Assembly: GCA_001788495.1 (NCBI GenBank)
Contig: MGCF01000072.1
Span: 1 to 36,677, forward strand
DNA length: 36,677 nt
From: Candidatus Rokubacteria bacterium RIFCSPLOWO2_02_FULL_73_56
GTDB taxonomy: Bacteria; Methylomirabilota; Methylomirabilia; Rokubacteriales; CSP1-6
Direction of reading: 5' to 3'
Program-made: the position numbers and the translations under genes
Notes under the pieces: generated by a model
Told to the model about the DNA's origin: nothing
The model's database searches: none
Seen by the model: only the letters and a program-made list of their open reading frames with translations
In this document: one piece after another, positions 8,479-16,141 of the stretch
Numbering within the stretch: the first letter of the stretch is position 1
Layout of the letters: the number at the start of each line of letters is the position of its first letter

Positions 8479-8701
8479 CGCGATCCTGTCCGAGCCTCTG
8501 CACCGCTCGAAAGATGTTCACGAAGCCTGCGGCGATTCCCAACCCGAGCCCGACCAGCATGAGCCAGGGCGCGGTGCCGAGCCACCGGTCCGCGTAGTAC
8601 CCGGCGCCGAGACCGATGACGGTGGCGACGACCAGCGTGAGCCCGACCTGCGCGACGTCGGCGGCACCTTTCCAGGGCGACGGCTGGTGGTCCGGCGCCA
8701 T
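8465..8701 (-). CDS. AtpZ/AtpI-family F0 accessory protein
   Basis: This 78-residue protein has a short polar start (MAPDHQPSPWKGAADVA) and two membrane helices. They are a glycine-rich first helix (LTLVVATVIGLGAGYYADRW) and a second (WLMLVGLGLGIAAGFVNIFR), with a charged tail (QRLGQDRDDVD). This is the AtpZ/AtpI pattern of small proteins encoded first in F0 operons and linked to c-ring assembly or Mg2+/Ca2+ transport. The ATG at 8701 is not preceded by a Shine-Dalgarno. A promoter-like element ends only 10 bases before it, so the mRNA may be nearly leaderless. Confidence 0.85.
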   Translation of the reverse strand: MAPDHQPSPWKGAADVAQVGLTLVVATVIGLGAGYYADRWLGTAPWLMLVGLGLGIAAGFVNIFRAVQRLGQDRDDVD

Positions 8702-8711
8702 GTGAACAGGA

Positions 8712-8740
8712 ACACTAGCACATCCTCCCGGGGGCGGCAA
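8712..8740 (-). promoter_or_regulatory. Putative promoter of the atpZIBE cluster
   Basis: On the minus strand TTGCCG (8735-8740) and TAGTGT (8712-8717) are separated by 17 bp, and the -10 carries the extended TGn motif (TGC before TAGTGT). The expected start of transcription is about 4 bases before the atpZ ATG. The rest of the 122-bp gap between glpK and atpZ shows only GC-rich sequence near the glpK stop. Confidence 0.5.
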
Positions 8741-8823
8741 GGACACCAAGTGGCTGATTTGTCGAGCGTCTCTCGCAGGCCACCGGACGGGTTCGGCACA
8801 ACCGCCCCCGCCCCGCCGGGCGG

Positions 8824-10329
8824 CTAGCCCGCCGCGGCGAAGCCACGCGCGCGCGCGACGGCGCGGCGCCAGCCCGCGTAGCGCTCGGCGCGCACCGCCG
8901 CCGGCATCGCGGGCTCGAAGCGCCGCTCGACCGCCCAGCGGCGCCCGACCTCGTCGAGCGTCCGCCAGACGCCCGCGCCGAGCCCGGCGAGGTACGCGGC
9001 GCCGAGCGCGGTCGTCTCGATCACGCGCGGGCGCAGCACCGCGGCGGGCAGGATGTCGGCCTGGAACTGGCAGAGAAGGTCGTTGGCCGCGGCGCCGCCG
9101 TCCACGCGGAGCTCGTCGGCGGCCAGGCCCGCGTCGGCGGCCATGGCCTCGAGCACGTCGCGGCTCTGGTACGCGATCGCCTCGAGCGCGGCGCGCGCCA
9201 GGTGCGCCGCGGTCGTGCCCCGCGTGAGCCCGAGGATCGCGCCGCGCGCGTACATGTCCCAGTGCGGGGCGCCGAGCCCGACGAACGCGGGGACGAAGTA
9301 AACGCCGCCCGTGTCGGGGACCGAGCGCGCGAGCGCCTCGCTCTCCGCCGCATTCCGGAGGAGGCCGAGCCCGTCGCGCAGCCACTGGATCGCCGCGCCG
9401 GCGATGAACACGCTGCCCTCGAGCGCGTACGTCGTCTCGGCGCCGAGCCGCCAGGCGATCGTCGTCACCAGGCCGTGCGTCGAGGCCACGGGGACGGGGC
9501 CCGTGTTGAGCAGGATGAAGCAGCCGGTGCCGTACGTGTTCTTGGCGCGGCCGCGCGCGTGGCAGGCCTGGCCGAAGAGCGCCGCCTGCTGGTCGCCCGC
9601 GATGCCGGCGATCGGCACGCCGCGCGGCAGCCAGCCGAGGTCCACGGTCTCGGCCACGACGCCGGACGACGGGACGACGGTCGGCAGCACCGCGCGCGGG
9701 ACGCCGAGGATCCCGAGCAGCTCGTCGTCCCAGTCGGCGCTCCGCAGGCCGAGGCACAGCGTGCGGGAGGCGTTCGTGACGTCGGTCGCGTGCACGCCCC
9801 CGCCGGTGAGCTTCCACAGGAGCCAGGCGTCTACCGTGCCGAACGCGAGCTCGCCGCGCTCGGCGCGCGCGCGGGCGCCGGCGACCTCGTCGAGCAGCCA
9901 GCGGATCTTCGTGCCGGAGAAGTAGGCGTCGAGGACGAGCCCGGTGCGCTCGCGCAGCAGCGGCTCGACGCCCTCGGCCCGCAGGCGGTCGCACAACGGC
10001 GCCGTACGCCGGCACTGCCAGACGATCGCCGGGTGGATCGGGGCGCCCGTGGCGCGGTCCCACACGAGGGTCGTCTCGCGCTGGTTGGTGATGCCGATCG
10101 CCGCGACCTCGCCGCCCGTCACGCGCGCCTCGGCGAGCGCCGCGCGGCCGGCGCGCTCGACGCTGGCCCAGATCTCGCCGGGGTCGTGCTCGACCCAGCC
10201 GGGACGCGGGAAGTGCTGCGCGAGCTCCGCGTAGCCGCGGGCGCGCACCTGGCCCTCGGGGTCGACCACGAGCGCGGTCGAGCCCGTCGTGCCCTGGTCC
10301 AGGGCCAGGACGAAGCGGCGCCCGCTCAT
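8824..10329 (-). CDS. glpK: Glycerol kinase
   Basis: This 501-residue FGGY-family kinase phosphorylates glycerol to sn-glycerol-3-phosphate with ATP in the cytoplasm. The N-terminus [14 protein letters not shown] is the phosphate-binding loop. Other family segments are [14 protein letters not shown], the substrate region [19 protein letters not shown] and the C-terminal adenosine motif [18 protein letters not shown]. Length is standard (E. coli GlpK is 502). The ATG overlaps the stop of the upstream phosphodiesterase by 4 bases (10326-10329), so the two are translationally coupled. Together with the ugp genes upstream and glpD further upstream it completes glycerol and glycerophosphodiester use. 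Confidence 0.97.
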   Translation of the reverse strand: MSGRRFVLALDQGTTGSTALVVDPEGQVRARGYAELAQHFPRPGWVEHDPGEIWASVERAGRAALAEARVTGGEVAAIGITNQRETTLVWDRATGAPIHPAIVWQCRRTAPLCDRLRAEGVEPLLRERTGLVLDAYFSGTKIRWLLDEVAGARARAERGELAFGTVDAWLLWKLTGGGVHATDVTNASRTLCLGLRSADWDDELLGILGVPRAVLPTVVPSSGVVAETVDLGWLPRGVPIAGIAGDQQAALFGQACHARGRAKNTYGTGCFILLNTGPVPVASTHGLVTTIAWRLGAETTYALEGSVFIAGAAIQWLRDGLGLLRNAAESEALARSVPDTGGVYFVPAFVGLGAPHWDMYARGAILGLTRGTTAAHLARAALEAIAYQSRDVLEAMAADAGLAADELRVDGGAAANDLLCQFQADILPAAVLRPRVIETTALGAAYLAGLGAGVWRTLDEVGRRWAVERRFEPAMPAAVRAERYAGWRRAVARARGFAAAG

Positions 10330-11156
10330 CGCCCGAGGAGGCGCGTGGCGAGGTCGGGGCGGTCGCTGATGACGACGTCGACGCCGAGGGCGAGGACGCG
10401 GTGGAGGTCGGCCTCCTCGTTGACCGTCCAGGCGGCGAGCGGGATCCCTGCCCGGCGCGCGGCGGCCACCACGTCGGCGTCCACGAGCCGGTGGTTCAGG
10501 CCGAGGTGGGTCGCGCCCACCCGGCGGGCCGACTCGACGATCTGGTCCGGCGTCGGGCGCCCGGCGCGGCGGCCGCCGATCAGCAACGCCGTGCGGACCG
10601 TCGGGTCGAGCGCACGCACGCGCGCGAGCGTCTCGGGCTCGAAGGCCATGACGATCGTGCGATCGTGGAGTCCCCGCGCCCGCAGCAGGCCCAGCACTGT
10701 CTCCTCGATCCCGGCGTAGCGCTCGCGCGCGGCGCCCACCTTGATCTCGAGGAGCAGCTCGACGCGCGCGGGCGCCAGCACATCCAGGAGCTGGGCGAGG
10801 GTCGGCACGGGCTCCGCGGTCGGCGCGCCGTCGGCGCCCTTCAGGCGGAGCGGCGCGAGGTCCGCGAGCCGCGCCGCGCGCACGGCCCCCGCTCCCGTGG
10901 TCGTCCGCTCGAGCGTCGGGTCGTGGATCACGACGGGCTCGCCGTCCGCGGTGAGGTGGACGTCGGTCTCGACGAAGTCGACGCCGAGGCCGAGCGCGCC
11001 ACGGAACGCCAGCAGGCTGTTCTCGGGCCAGAGGCGCGCGCCTCCGCGGTGCGCGGCGATCCGGGGCGCGGCGCCGGCGGCGGGACGCTCAGCCACGGCG
11101 CAGACCGCCGCGACGGCGAGCGCGAGCGCGGCGGCCGCGGCCCACCTACTTCTCAC
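10326..11156 (-). CDS. Exported glycerophosphodiester phosphodiesterase
   Basis: This 276-residue GDPD-family enzyme hydrolyses glycerophosphodiesters to glycerol-3-phosphate and an alcohol. The first about 28 residues are a Sec-type signal ([20 protein letters not shown]), so the enzyme should act in the periplasm like GlpQ, although its size matches the cytoplasmic UgpQ. Catalytic residues are visible: AHRGG (His36, Arg37), PENS (Glu45), ETDVHLT (Glu63, Asp65) and HDPTLERTT (His78, Asp79). LLEIK and the C-terminal [10 protein letters not shown] with DVVISDRPD complete the family pattern. The GTG start overlaps the end of the upstream permease gene by 11 bases. It is the only start that yields the signal peptide. 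Confidence 0.93.
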   Translation of the reverse strand: MRSRWAAAAALALAVAAVCAVAERPAAGAAPRIAAHRGGARLWPENSLLAFRGALGLGVDFVETDVHLTADGEPVVIHDPTLERTTTGAGAVRAARLADLAPLRLKGADGAPTAEPVPTLAQLLDVLAPARVELLLEIKVGAARERYAGIEETVLGLLRARGLHDRTIVMAFEPETLARVRALDPTVRTALLIGGRRAGRPTPDQIVESARRVGATHLGLNHRLVDADVVAAARRAGIPLAAWTVNEEADLHRVLALGVDVVISDRPDLATRLLGR

Positions 11157-12039
11157 TCTCGATCAGCCCCCGGACGAACCAGCGCTGCATGAAGAGGATC
11201 ACGGCCACGGGCGGGAGCAGCGCCATCATCGCGCCCGCCATGATGTAGTTCCACGTCGGCAGCTCGGTGCCCGAGCGCGGGATCAGCGACTCGAGCCCGA
11301 TCACGACGGTCCGCATCTCCTCGGTGTTCGTGATCAGCAGGGGCCAGAAGTACTCGTTCCAACCGTAGATGAACAGCACCACGAACAGGGCGGCGATGTT
11401 CGCCCACGACAGCGGCAGGAGGATCGACCAGAGGAAGCGCATCGGCCCGGCGCCGTCGAGCTGGGCGGCCTCCGCCAGCTCGTTGGGCATGGTCAGGTAG
11501 AACTGCCGGAACAGGAACGTCGCGGTCGCGGAGGCCATCAGCGGCACGGTGAGGCCCGCGTAGGTGTTGAGCCAGCCGAGGTTGCCGATGACCTCGTACG
11601 TCGGCAGGATCCGCACCGGGATCGGGAGCATCAGCGTGACGAAGATCATCCAGAAGACGAACTGCCGCCCGCGGAAGCGGAAGTACACGATCGCGAACGC
11701 CGAGAGGATCGAGATCGAGATCTTCCCCACCGCGACGCCCACGGCGACGATCGTCGAGTTCAGCAGCAGGCGCCCCATGCCCGACCGCTGCCACGCCTCG
11801 TAGTAGTTCTCGACCAGGTGGGCCGAGGGCAGCAGGCGCGGCGGCTTCTGGATGACCTCCGAGACCTCCTGCGTCGAGATCACGAAGGCGTAGTAGAGCG
11901 GGAACGCGATCACCGCGACCGCGACCAGCAGCAGGCCGTGGACCGTGAGCGCGCCCCACGGGAACGGCCGGCGGCGCCGCTCGGCGACGACCATCTGCGC
12001 CGGCCGGGCGAGCGCGTCCTCGCGCGCGAGCGTGCTCAA
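11146..12039 (-). CDS. ugpE: ABC transporter permease, UgpE-like (set 1)
   Basis: This 297-residue binding-protein-dependent permease has about six membrane segments. The cytoplasmic EAA loop is EAAQLDGAGPMRFLWSILLP, which contacts the ATPase. The MalG/UgpE C-terminal motif region is also present (MAGAMMALLPPVAVILFMQRWFVRGL). I place the start at the TTG at 12039, which overlaps the UgpA stop in TTGA and has AGAAGG 7-8 bases upstream. The first ATG is 16 codons in and lacks a ribosome-binding site. It works with the UgpA-like protein and the UgpB-like protein encoded upstream. No ugpC ATPase is in the window. Confidence 0.93.
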   Translation of the reverse strand: MSTLAREDALARPAQMVVAERRRRPFPWGALTVHGLLLVAVAVIAFPLYYAFVISTQEVSEVIQKPPRLLPSAHLVENYYEAWQRSGMGRLLLNSTIVAVGVAVGKISISILSAFAIVYFRFRGRQFVFWMIFVTLMLPIPVRILPTYEVIGNLGWLNTYAGLTVPLMASATATFLFRQFYLTMPNELAEAAQLDGAGPMRFLWSILLPLSWANIAALFVVLFIYGWNEYFWPLLITNTEEMRTVVIGLESLIPRSGTELPTWNYIMAGAMMALLPPVAVILFMQRWFVRGLIESEK

Positions 12040-12917
12040 TACGTGACCTTCTTCTCGGCGAACCTGAACTGGAGCACCGTCAGGCCGATGACCACCGCCA
12101 TCAGGATGACCGACTGCGCGGCCGAGGAGCCGAGGTCCAGGCCGATGAAGCCGTCCTTCCAGAGCTTGTAGACCATGATCTCCGTCGCGTGCCCCGGCCC
12201 GCCCAGGGTGACGGCGTGGATCACGCCGAAGGAGCCGAAGAACGCGAAGACCATGTTGACGACCACGAGGTAGAACGTGACCGGCGAGATGAGGGGCAGC
12301 ACGATCGCCGTGAAGCGCCGGACCGGGCCGGCGCCGTCCACGCTCGCCGCCTCGACCACCGAGGTGGGGATCGCCTGGAGGCCCGCGAGGAAGAACGCGA
12401 TGTTGTAGCCGAGGTGCGTCCACGCCGTGGCCGTGATGACGAGCGCCATCGCGATCCAGCCCCGGAGCAGCCAGTTGAACTCGTACGCGGTCACGAACGA
12501 GAAGAAGTACGGCAGGATGCCGTACGCGGGATGGAAGATGAAGAGGAAGATGATGCCGGCGATGGCCGGCGCGATGCCGTAGGGCCACAGGAGCGCGGTC
12601 CGGTAGAGCGTGAGCCCGCGGATCTTCTGGTTCGCCAGGGCGGCGACGACCAGCCCGCCGACGACGCTCAGTCCCGTCACGCCCCCGGCGAACACGAACG
12701 AGCTGACGACGCTGTCGTAGTAGTCCGACGTGGTCAGCAGCGCCGTGAAGTTGTCGAGCCCGACGAAGATGTCGCGGCCGCCGAACGGCGGCGACTTGAA
12801 GACGCTGAGGTAGAAGGACTTCGCCGCCGGCCAGAAGAAGAACACCACGGTGACCAGTACCTGGGGCAGCACCAGCAGGTACGGCAGCCACCGGTTGGCG
12901 AAGACCGTGCGCCTCAC
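12036..12917 (-). CDS. ugpA: ABC transporter permease, UgpA-like (set 1)
   Basis: This 293-residue inner-membrane permease has six membrane helices, beginning YLLVLPQVLVTVVFFFWPAA. The EAA loop reads EAASVDGAGPVRRFTAIVLP. NIAFFLAGLQAIP and LGGPGHATEIMVYKLWKDGF are typical of UgpA/MalF-type subunits for glycerol-3-phosphate or sugars. The start is a GTG with GGAGGG about 9-10 bases upstream. It follows the ugpB stop by 22 bases and overlaps ugpE by 4 bases. Substrate is inferred from the linked UgpB and the GDPD and glpK genes. Confidence 0.93.
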   Translation of the reverse strand: MRRTVFANRWLPYLLVLPQVLVTVVFFFWPAAKSFYLSVFKSPPFGGRDIFVGLDNFTALLTTSDYYDSVVSSFVFAGGVTGLSVVGGLVVAALANQKIRGLTLYRTALLWPYGIAPAIAGIIFLFIFHPAYGILPYFFSFVTAYEFNWLLRGWIAMALVITATAWTHLGYNIAFFLAGLQAIPTSVVEAASVDGAGPVRRFTAIVLPLISPVTFYLVVVNMVFAFFGSFGVIHAVTLGGPGHATEIMVYKLWKDGFIGLDLGSSAAQSVILMAVVIGLTVLQFRFAEKKVTY

Positions 12918-12939
12918 GGCCGCGTGCCCTCCGGGGCGG

Positions 12940-14322
12940 CTACTGCTTGTACGTCGCCGCGAAGTCCTTGAGCAGCGCGTTCGACTTCGCCACGGCGTCG
13001 TCGAGCCCCTGCTTGGCCGACTTCTTCCCGGCGAAGATGTTCTCCATCTCGCTCTCGATCACGTCCCGGATCTGGACGAAGTTGCCGAGCCGCAGCCCGG
13101 AGCTGTTCGCCGTCGCCACGCGCTCGGCCTTCGCGGGCGCCGCCTTCTTGCCCGCCATCGCCGCGGGCGGCGTCGGCGGCAGGCCGGTGAGCTGCGCGAA
13201 GGCCGTGTACTGCTTCGGGTTGCGGACGAAGTGGTACCCCTGCTCGAGGTTCCGGACCGCCGTGTTCGAGATGGCGAGATAGCCCGTGTTCACGTGCCAC
13301 CACATCTGCTGCTCGGGCTTGGCCAGGAACTCGAGGAACCGCGCCACGCCGCGGTACTCCGCCTCGGGCTTGCCCTTGAGCACCCAGAGCGTGGCACCGC
13401 CGATGATCGACGTGGCCTTCCGGTACGGCGCGCCCCAGTGCGGCAGCTCGCCCGTGCCCCAGTCGAACTTGACGCCGCGGGTGAAGCCGCCGATCAGCGC
13501 CGAGGACTGGACGTACATCGCGCAGTCGCCGTTCACGAACTTCGGGTCGGCGGCCCCGCCCCGCCCGCCGTACGAGTAGACGTTGTCCTTCTGCCAGGCG
13601 GCGAGCTGGCCGATGTGCTTCTGGCCGAACGCGCGGTTGACGAGGAGCTCGACGCCCTCGACGCCGCCGAAGCCGTTGTTCTTGCTCGCGAACGGCTGGT
13701 CGTGGGTCGCGTGCATGTTCTCGACCATCGTCCACGACGGCCAGCCCGTCGAGAAGCCGCACTTCGCGGCGCCCGCGGCCAGGATCTTCTTCGCGTACGC
13801 CTCGACGTCCTTCCAGGTCTTCGGCGGCTTGTCGGGGGCGAGGCCGGCCTTCTTGAACGCGTCCTTGTTGTAGTAGAAGATCGGCGTGGACGAGTTGTAC
13901 GGCATCGAGTAGAGCTTGCCGTCCTTCGTGTAGTAGCCCACGACCGGCTTGATGAAGTCGTTCCACTTGACCGGGATCTCGTAGTGCTTCATCAGGTCGT
14001 AGACCGGGTAGACCGCGCCCGACATCAGCATCGTCTGCGTCCCGACCTCGAAGACCTGCACGATGTGCGGTGGGTTCTTCTGGCGGTAGGCCGCGATCGC
14101 GGCGGTCAGCGTCTGCGCGTAGTTGCCCTTGCGGAGGGGCTTCACCTCGTACTCGCCCTGGCTCTCGTTGAACTGCTTCGCCTGCGCCTCGAGCGAGGTG
14201 CCCAGCTGGCCCGTCATCGCGTGCCAGAAGTGGATCTCGGTCTTCGCCTGCGCGGGCATTCCGATGAGGAGCACCCCGACGGCAACGGCGAGCGCTGTCC
14301 AACGCCTCGAGAACGCCTCCAT
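12940..14322 (-). CDS. ugpB: Glycerol-3-phosphate-binding protein, UgpB-like (set 1)
   Basis: This 460-residue periplasmic solute-binding protein has a Sec signal (1-26, cleavage after PAQA). It is strikingly close to E. coli UgpB along its whole length: IHFWHAMTGQLG, KGNYAQTLTAAIAAYR, QVFEVGTQTMLMSGA, PYNSSTPIFYYNKDAFKKAG, STGWPSWTMVEN, FASKNNGF, NGDCAMYVQSSA and RLGNFVQIR. The Trp in GWPSW and the Arg in GNFVQIR align with ligand-contacting positions of UgpB, so glycerol-3-phosphate or glycerophosphodiesters are the likely ligands. A low-complexity Ala/Lys insertion (AAMAGKKAAPAKAERVATA) before RLGNFVQ is unlike E. coli UgpB. The ATG has AGGAGG 7 bases upstream. This is the first gene of the set 1 operon. 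Confidence 0.95.
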   Translation of the reverse strand: MEAFSRRWTALAVAVGVLLIGMPAQAKTEIHFWHAMTGQLGTSLEAQAKQFNESQGEYEVKPLRKGNYAQTLTAAIAAYRQKNPPHIVQVFEVGTQTMLMSGAVYPVYDLMKHYEIPVKWNDFIKPVVGYYTKDGKLYSMPYNSSTPIFYYNKDAFKKAGLAPDKPPKTWKDVEAYAKKILAAGAAKCGFSTGWPSWTMVENMHATHDQPFASKNNGFGGVEGVELLVNRAFGQKHIGQLAAWQKDNVYSYGGRGGAADPKFVNGDCAMYVQSSALIGGFTRGVKFDWGTGELPHWGAPYRKATSIIGGATLWVLKGKPEAEYRGVARFLEFLAKPEQQMWWHVNTGYLAISNTAVRNLEQGYHFVRNPKQYTAFAQLTGLPPTPPAAMAGKKAAPAKAERVATANSSGLRLGNFVQIRDVIESEMENIFAGKKSAKQGLDDAVAKSNALLKDFAATYKQ

Positions 14323-14348
14323 GAGCCGCCTCCTCGCGTCAATGATCT

Positions 14349-14390
14349 CCCGTCACCGGCGACGGGACTGCCGCCGGTAGCGGGACTATA
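14349..14390 (-). promoter_or_regulatory. Candidate -10 element and leader hairpin before ugpB set 1
   Basis: TATAGT on the minus strand (14385-14390) is a good -10 match 63 bases before the ugpB ATG, but no convincing -35 lies 16-18 bp upstream. In the leader, CCCGTC/GACGGG (14349-14354 with 14361-14366) forms a small hairpin. The same TATA followed by GTC pattern occurs before the second ugpB-like gene (17503-17508). Confidence 0.35.
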
Positions 14391-14403
14391 GCACGGCTCC
14401 CGC

Positions 14404-14419
14404 CGGGGCGACCGCCCCG
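14404..14419 (-). terminator. Small GC hairpin after ugpE set 2
   Basis: CGGGGC/GCCCCG with a 4-base loop begins immediately after the stop codon of the second UgpE-like gene on the minus strand. There is no T-tract. It could end the set 2 transcript or simply protect its 3' end. Confidence 0.3.
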
Positions 14420-14420
14420 T

Positions 14421-15248
14421 TCACTTCTCCTGCCCGAGCGAGATGCTGCCCACGAAGCTCCGCTGGAGCGCGAGCAGCACCACGAGCGGCGGCACCATCG
14501 CCGCCACCACCCCCGCCATGATGAGGTTCCACTCCGCCTGGGCATCGGTCGCCACGAGCATCTTGATGCCGATCTGGACGACCCGCATCTCGTCCGACGT
14601 CGTGACGATGAGCGGCCAGAGATACTCGTTCCACATGTACAGGAACTCCACGAGGAACAGCGCCGCCAGGTTGTTGACCGACAGCGGGAGCAGGATGCGC
14701 ACCAGGAAGCGCAGGGGCCCCGCGCCGTCCACGCGCGCCGCCTCCGACAGGGCCGGCGGGATCGTCAGGAAGAACTGGCGGAAGAGCAGCGTGCCGGTGG
14801 CGCTGGCGAAGAAGGGCACGGTCAGCGCCTGGTAGGAGTTCACCCAGCCGAAGTCGTGCATGAGCTGGAAGGTCGGCACGATCCGCACCGGCAGCGGCAG
14901 CATGTGCGTGGCGAGGATCGCGAGGAAGAGCAGCGTCTTGCCCGGGAAGTCGCGGAAGTAGGTGAACGCGAACGCCGCCATCACGGACAGGCAGATCTTG
15001 CCGAGCGCGACCACCACCGCGATGCCCGCCGAGTTGGCGAGCAGCCGGCCCAGGTGCACCTTCTCCCAGGCACGCCGCAGGTTGTCCGCGAACGCGCCGC
15101 CGGGCAGGAGCTTCGGCGGGAACACGAACACGTCCTGGAACTCGAGCGTGCTCACCTGGACGGCGTAGAGCATCGGGAAGACGATCACGAGCGTCGCGGC
15201 CGCCAGCAGCACGTGCGCCGCCAGCACGGCGCCGCGCCGCCTACGCAT
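14421..15248 (-). CDS. ABC transporter permease, UgpE-like (set 2)
   Basis: This 275-residue permease is a paralogue of the UgpE-like protein at 11146-12039. It has six membrane segments and the EAA loop EAARVDGAGPLRFLVRILLP. Shared phrases with set 1 include MLPLPVRIVPTFQLM against MLPIPVRILPTYEVI, and FLYMWNEYLWPLIVT against FIYGWNEYFWPLLIT. The conservation shows a duplicated transporter rather than an unrelated sugar system. It overlaps the upstream UgpA-like gene by 8 bases (15241-15248). Confidence 0.92.
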   Translation of the reverse strand: MRRRRGAVLAAHVLLAAATLVIVFPMLYAVQVSTLEFQDVFVFPPKLLPGGAFADNLRRAWEKVHLGRLLANSAGIAVVVALGKICLSVMAAFAFTYFRDFPGKTLLFLAILATHMLPLPVRIVPTFQLMHDFGWVNSYQALTVPFFASATGTLLFRQFFLTIPPALSEAARVDGAGPLRFLVRILLPLSVNNLAALFLVEFLYMWNEYLWPLIVTTSDEMRVVQIGIKMLVATDAQAEWNLIMAGVVAAMVPPLVVLLALQRSFVGSISLGQEK

Positions 15249-16122
15249 AGACGACCCGGCGGCCCGCCAGCCGGAACTGGAGGAGCGTGAGCGCGCCGAC
15301 CATCACGAAGAGCAGGATCGACTGCGCCGAGGCGATGCCCCAGCGCGCGGCGATGAACGCGTCCTGGTAGAGGCGGTAGACGAGGATCTCCGTGGCGCCG
15401 CCCGGCCCCCCCTGCGTCATGACGTCGATCAGGCCGAAGACCTCGAAGAAGGCGTAGAGCGAGTTCATCACGAAGAGGAAGAAGGTCACCGGCGACAGGA
15501 TCGGGAACGTGATCCGCCAGAAGACGCGCACGGCGCCCGCGCCGTCGACCTGCGCCGCCTCCCGGAGCTCCTGCGGCACGGCCTGGAGGCCCGCGAGGAA
15601 GAAGACGATGTTGAACCCGAGCATCTTCCAGGTCGCGGCGACGACCGTGACCGCGAGCGCGTACGTGCCGTTCATCATCCAGTTCGGCGAGAGGCCCGTG
15701 ACCGCCCGGAGCAGCACCGTCACCGGTCCCGTGGACGGGTCGAAGAGCAGCGCCCAGATCGTCCCCGCCACCGCGGGCGAGAGCGCGTAGGGCCAGAGCA
15801 GCACCGTCCGGTACACGCCGAAACCCGGCAGCCGCAGGCTCGCCAGCACCGCGACGGCGAGCGAGCCGGCGAGGCCCAGCGCCACCACGCCGACCGCGAA
15901 GAGCAGCGTCACGCTCAGGCTCCCCCGGTAGATGTCGGAGCGGACCAGCTCGCGGAAGTTGGCGAGGCCGACGAAGGTCCCGCGGCCCGTGAACGGGGAC
16001 ACCTCGAAGAAGGACAGGCGGAGGGCTTCGACCGCGGGGACCAGCAGGAAGACCGCGATGACCGCGATGGAGGGGAAGAGGAGGGCGTACGGCAGGATCC
16101 GACCGGGGAACCTCCCCTCCAT
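15241..16122 (-). CDS. ABC transporter permease, UgpA-like (set 2)
   Basis: This 293-residue permease has exactly the length of the set 1 UgpA. Six membrane segments begin at ILPYALLFPSIAVIAVFLLV. The EAA loop is EAAQVDGAGAVRVFWRITFP, and TQGGPGGATEILVYRLYQDAF matches the set 1 segment. The ATG at 16122 has no good ribosome-binding site upstream (the gap to the binding-protein stop is 19 bases). A GGAGGGGAGG lies just inside the reading frame but has no start codon at the right distance after it. Confidence 0.92.
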   Translation of the reverse strand: MEGRFPGRILPYALLFPSIAVIAVFLLVPAVEALRLSFFEVSPFTGRGTFVGLANFRELVRSDIYRGSLSVTLLFAVGVVALGLAGSLAVAVLASLRLPGFGVYRTVLLWPYALSPAVAGTIWALLFDPSTGPVTVLLRAVTGLSPNWMMNGTYALAVTVVAATWKMLGFNIVFFLAGLQAVPQELREAAQVDGAGAVRVFWRITFPILSPVTFFLFVMNSLYAFFEVFGLIDVMTQGGPGGATEILVYRLYQDAFIAARWGIASAQSILLFVMVGALTLLQFRLAGRRVVYA

Positions 16123-16141
16123 CGCGGGCGCCGCGCCCCGG

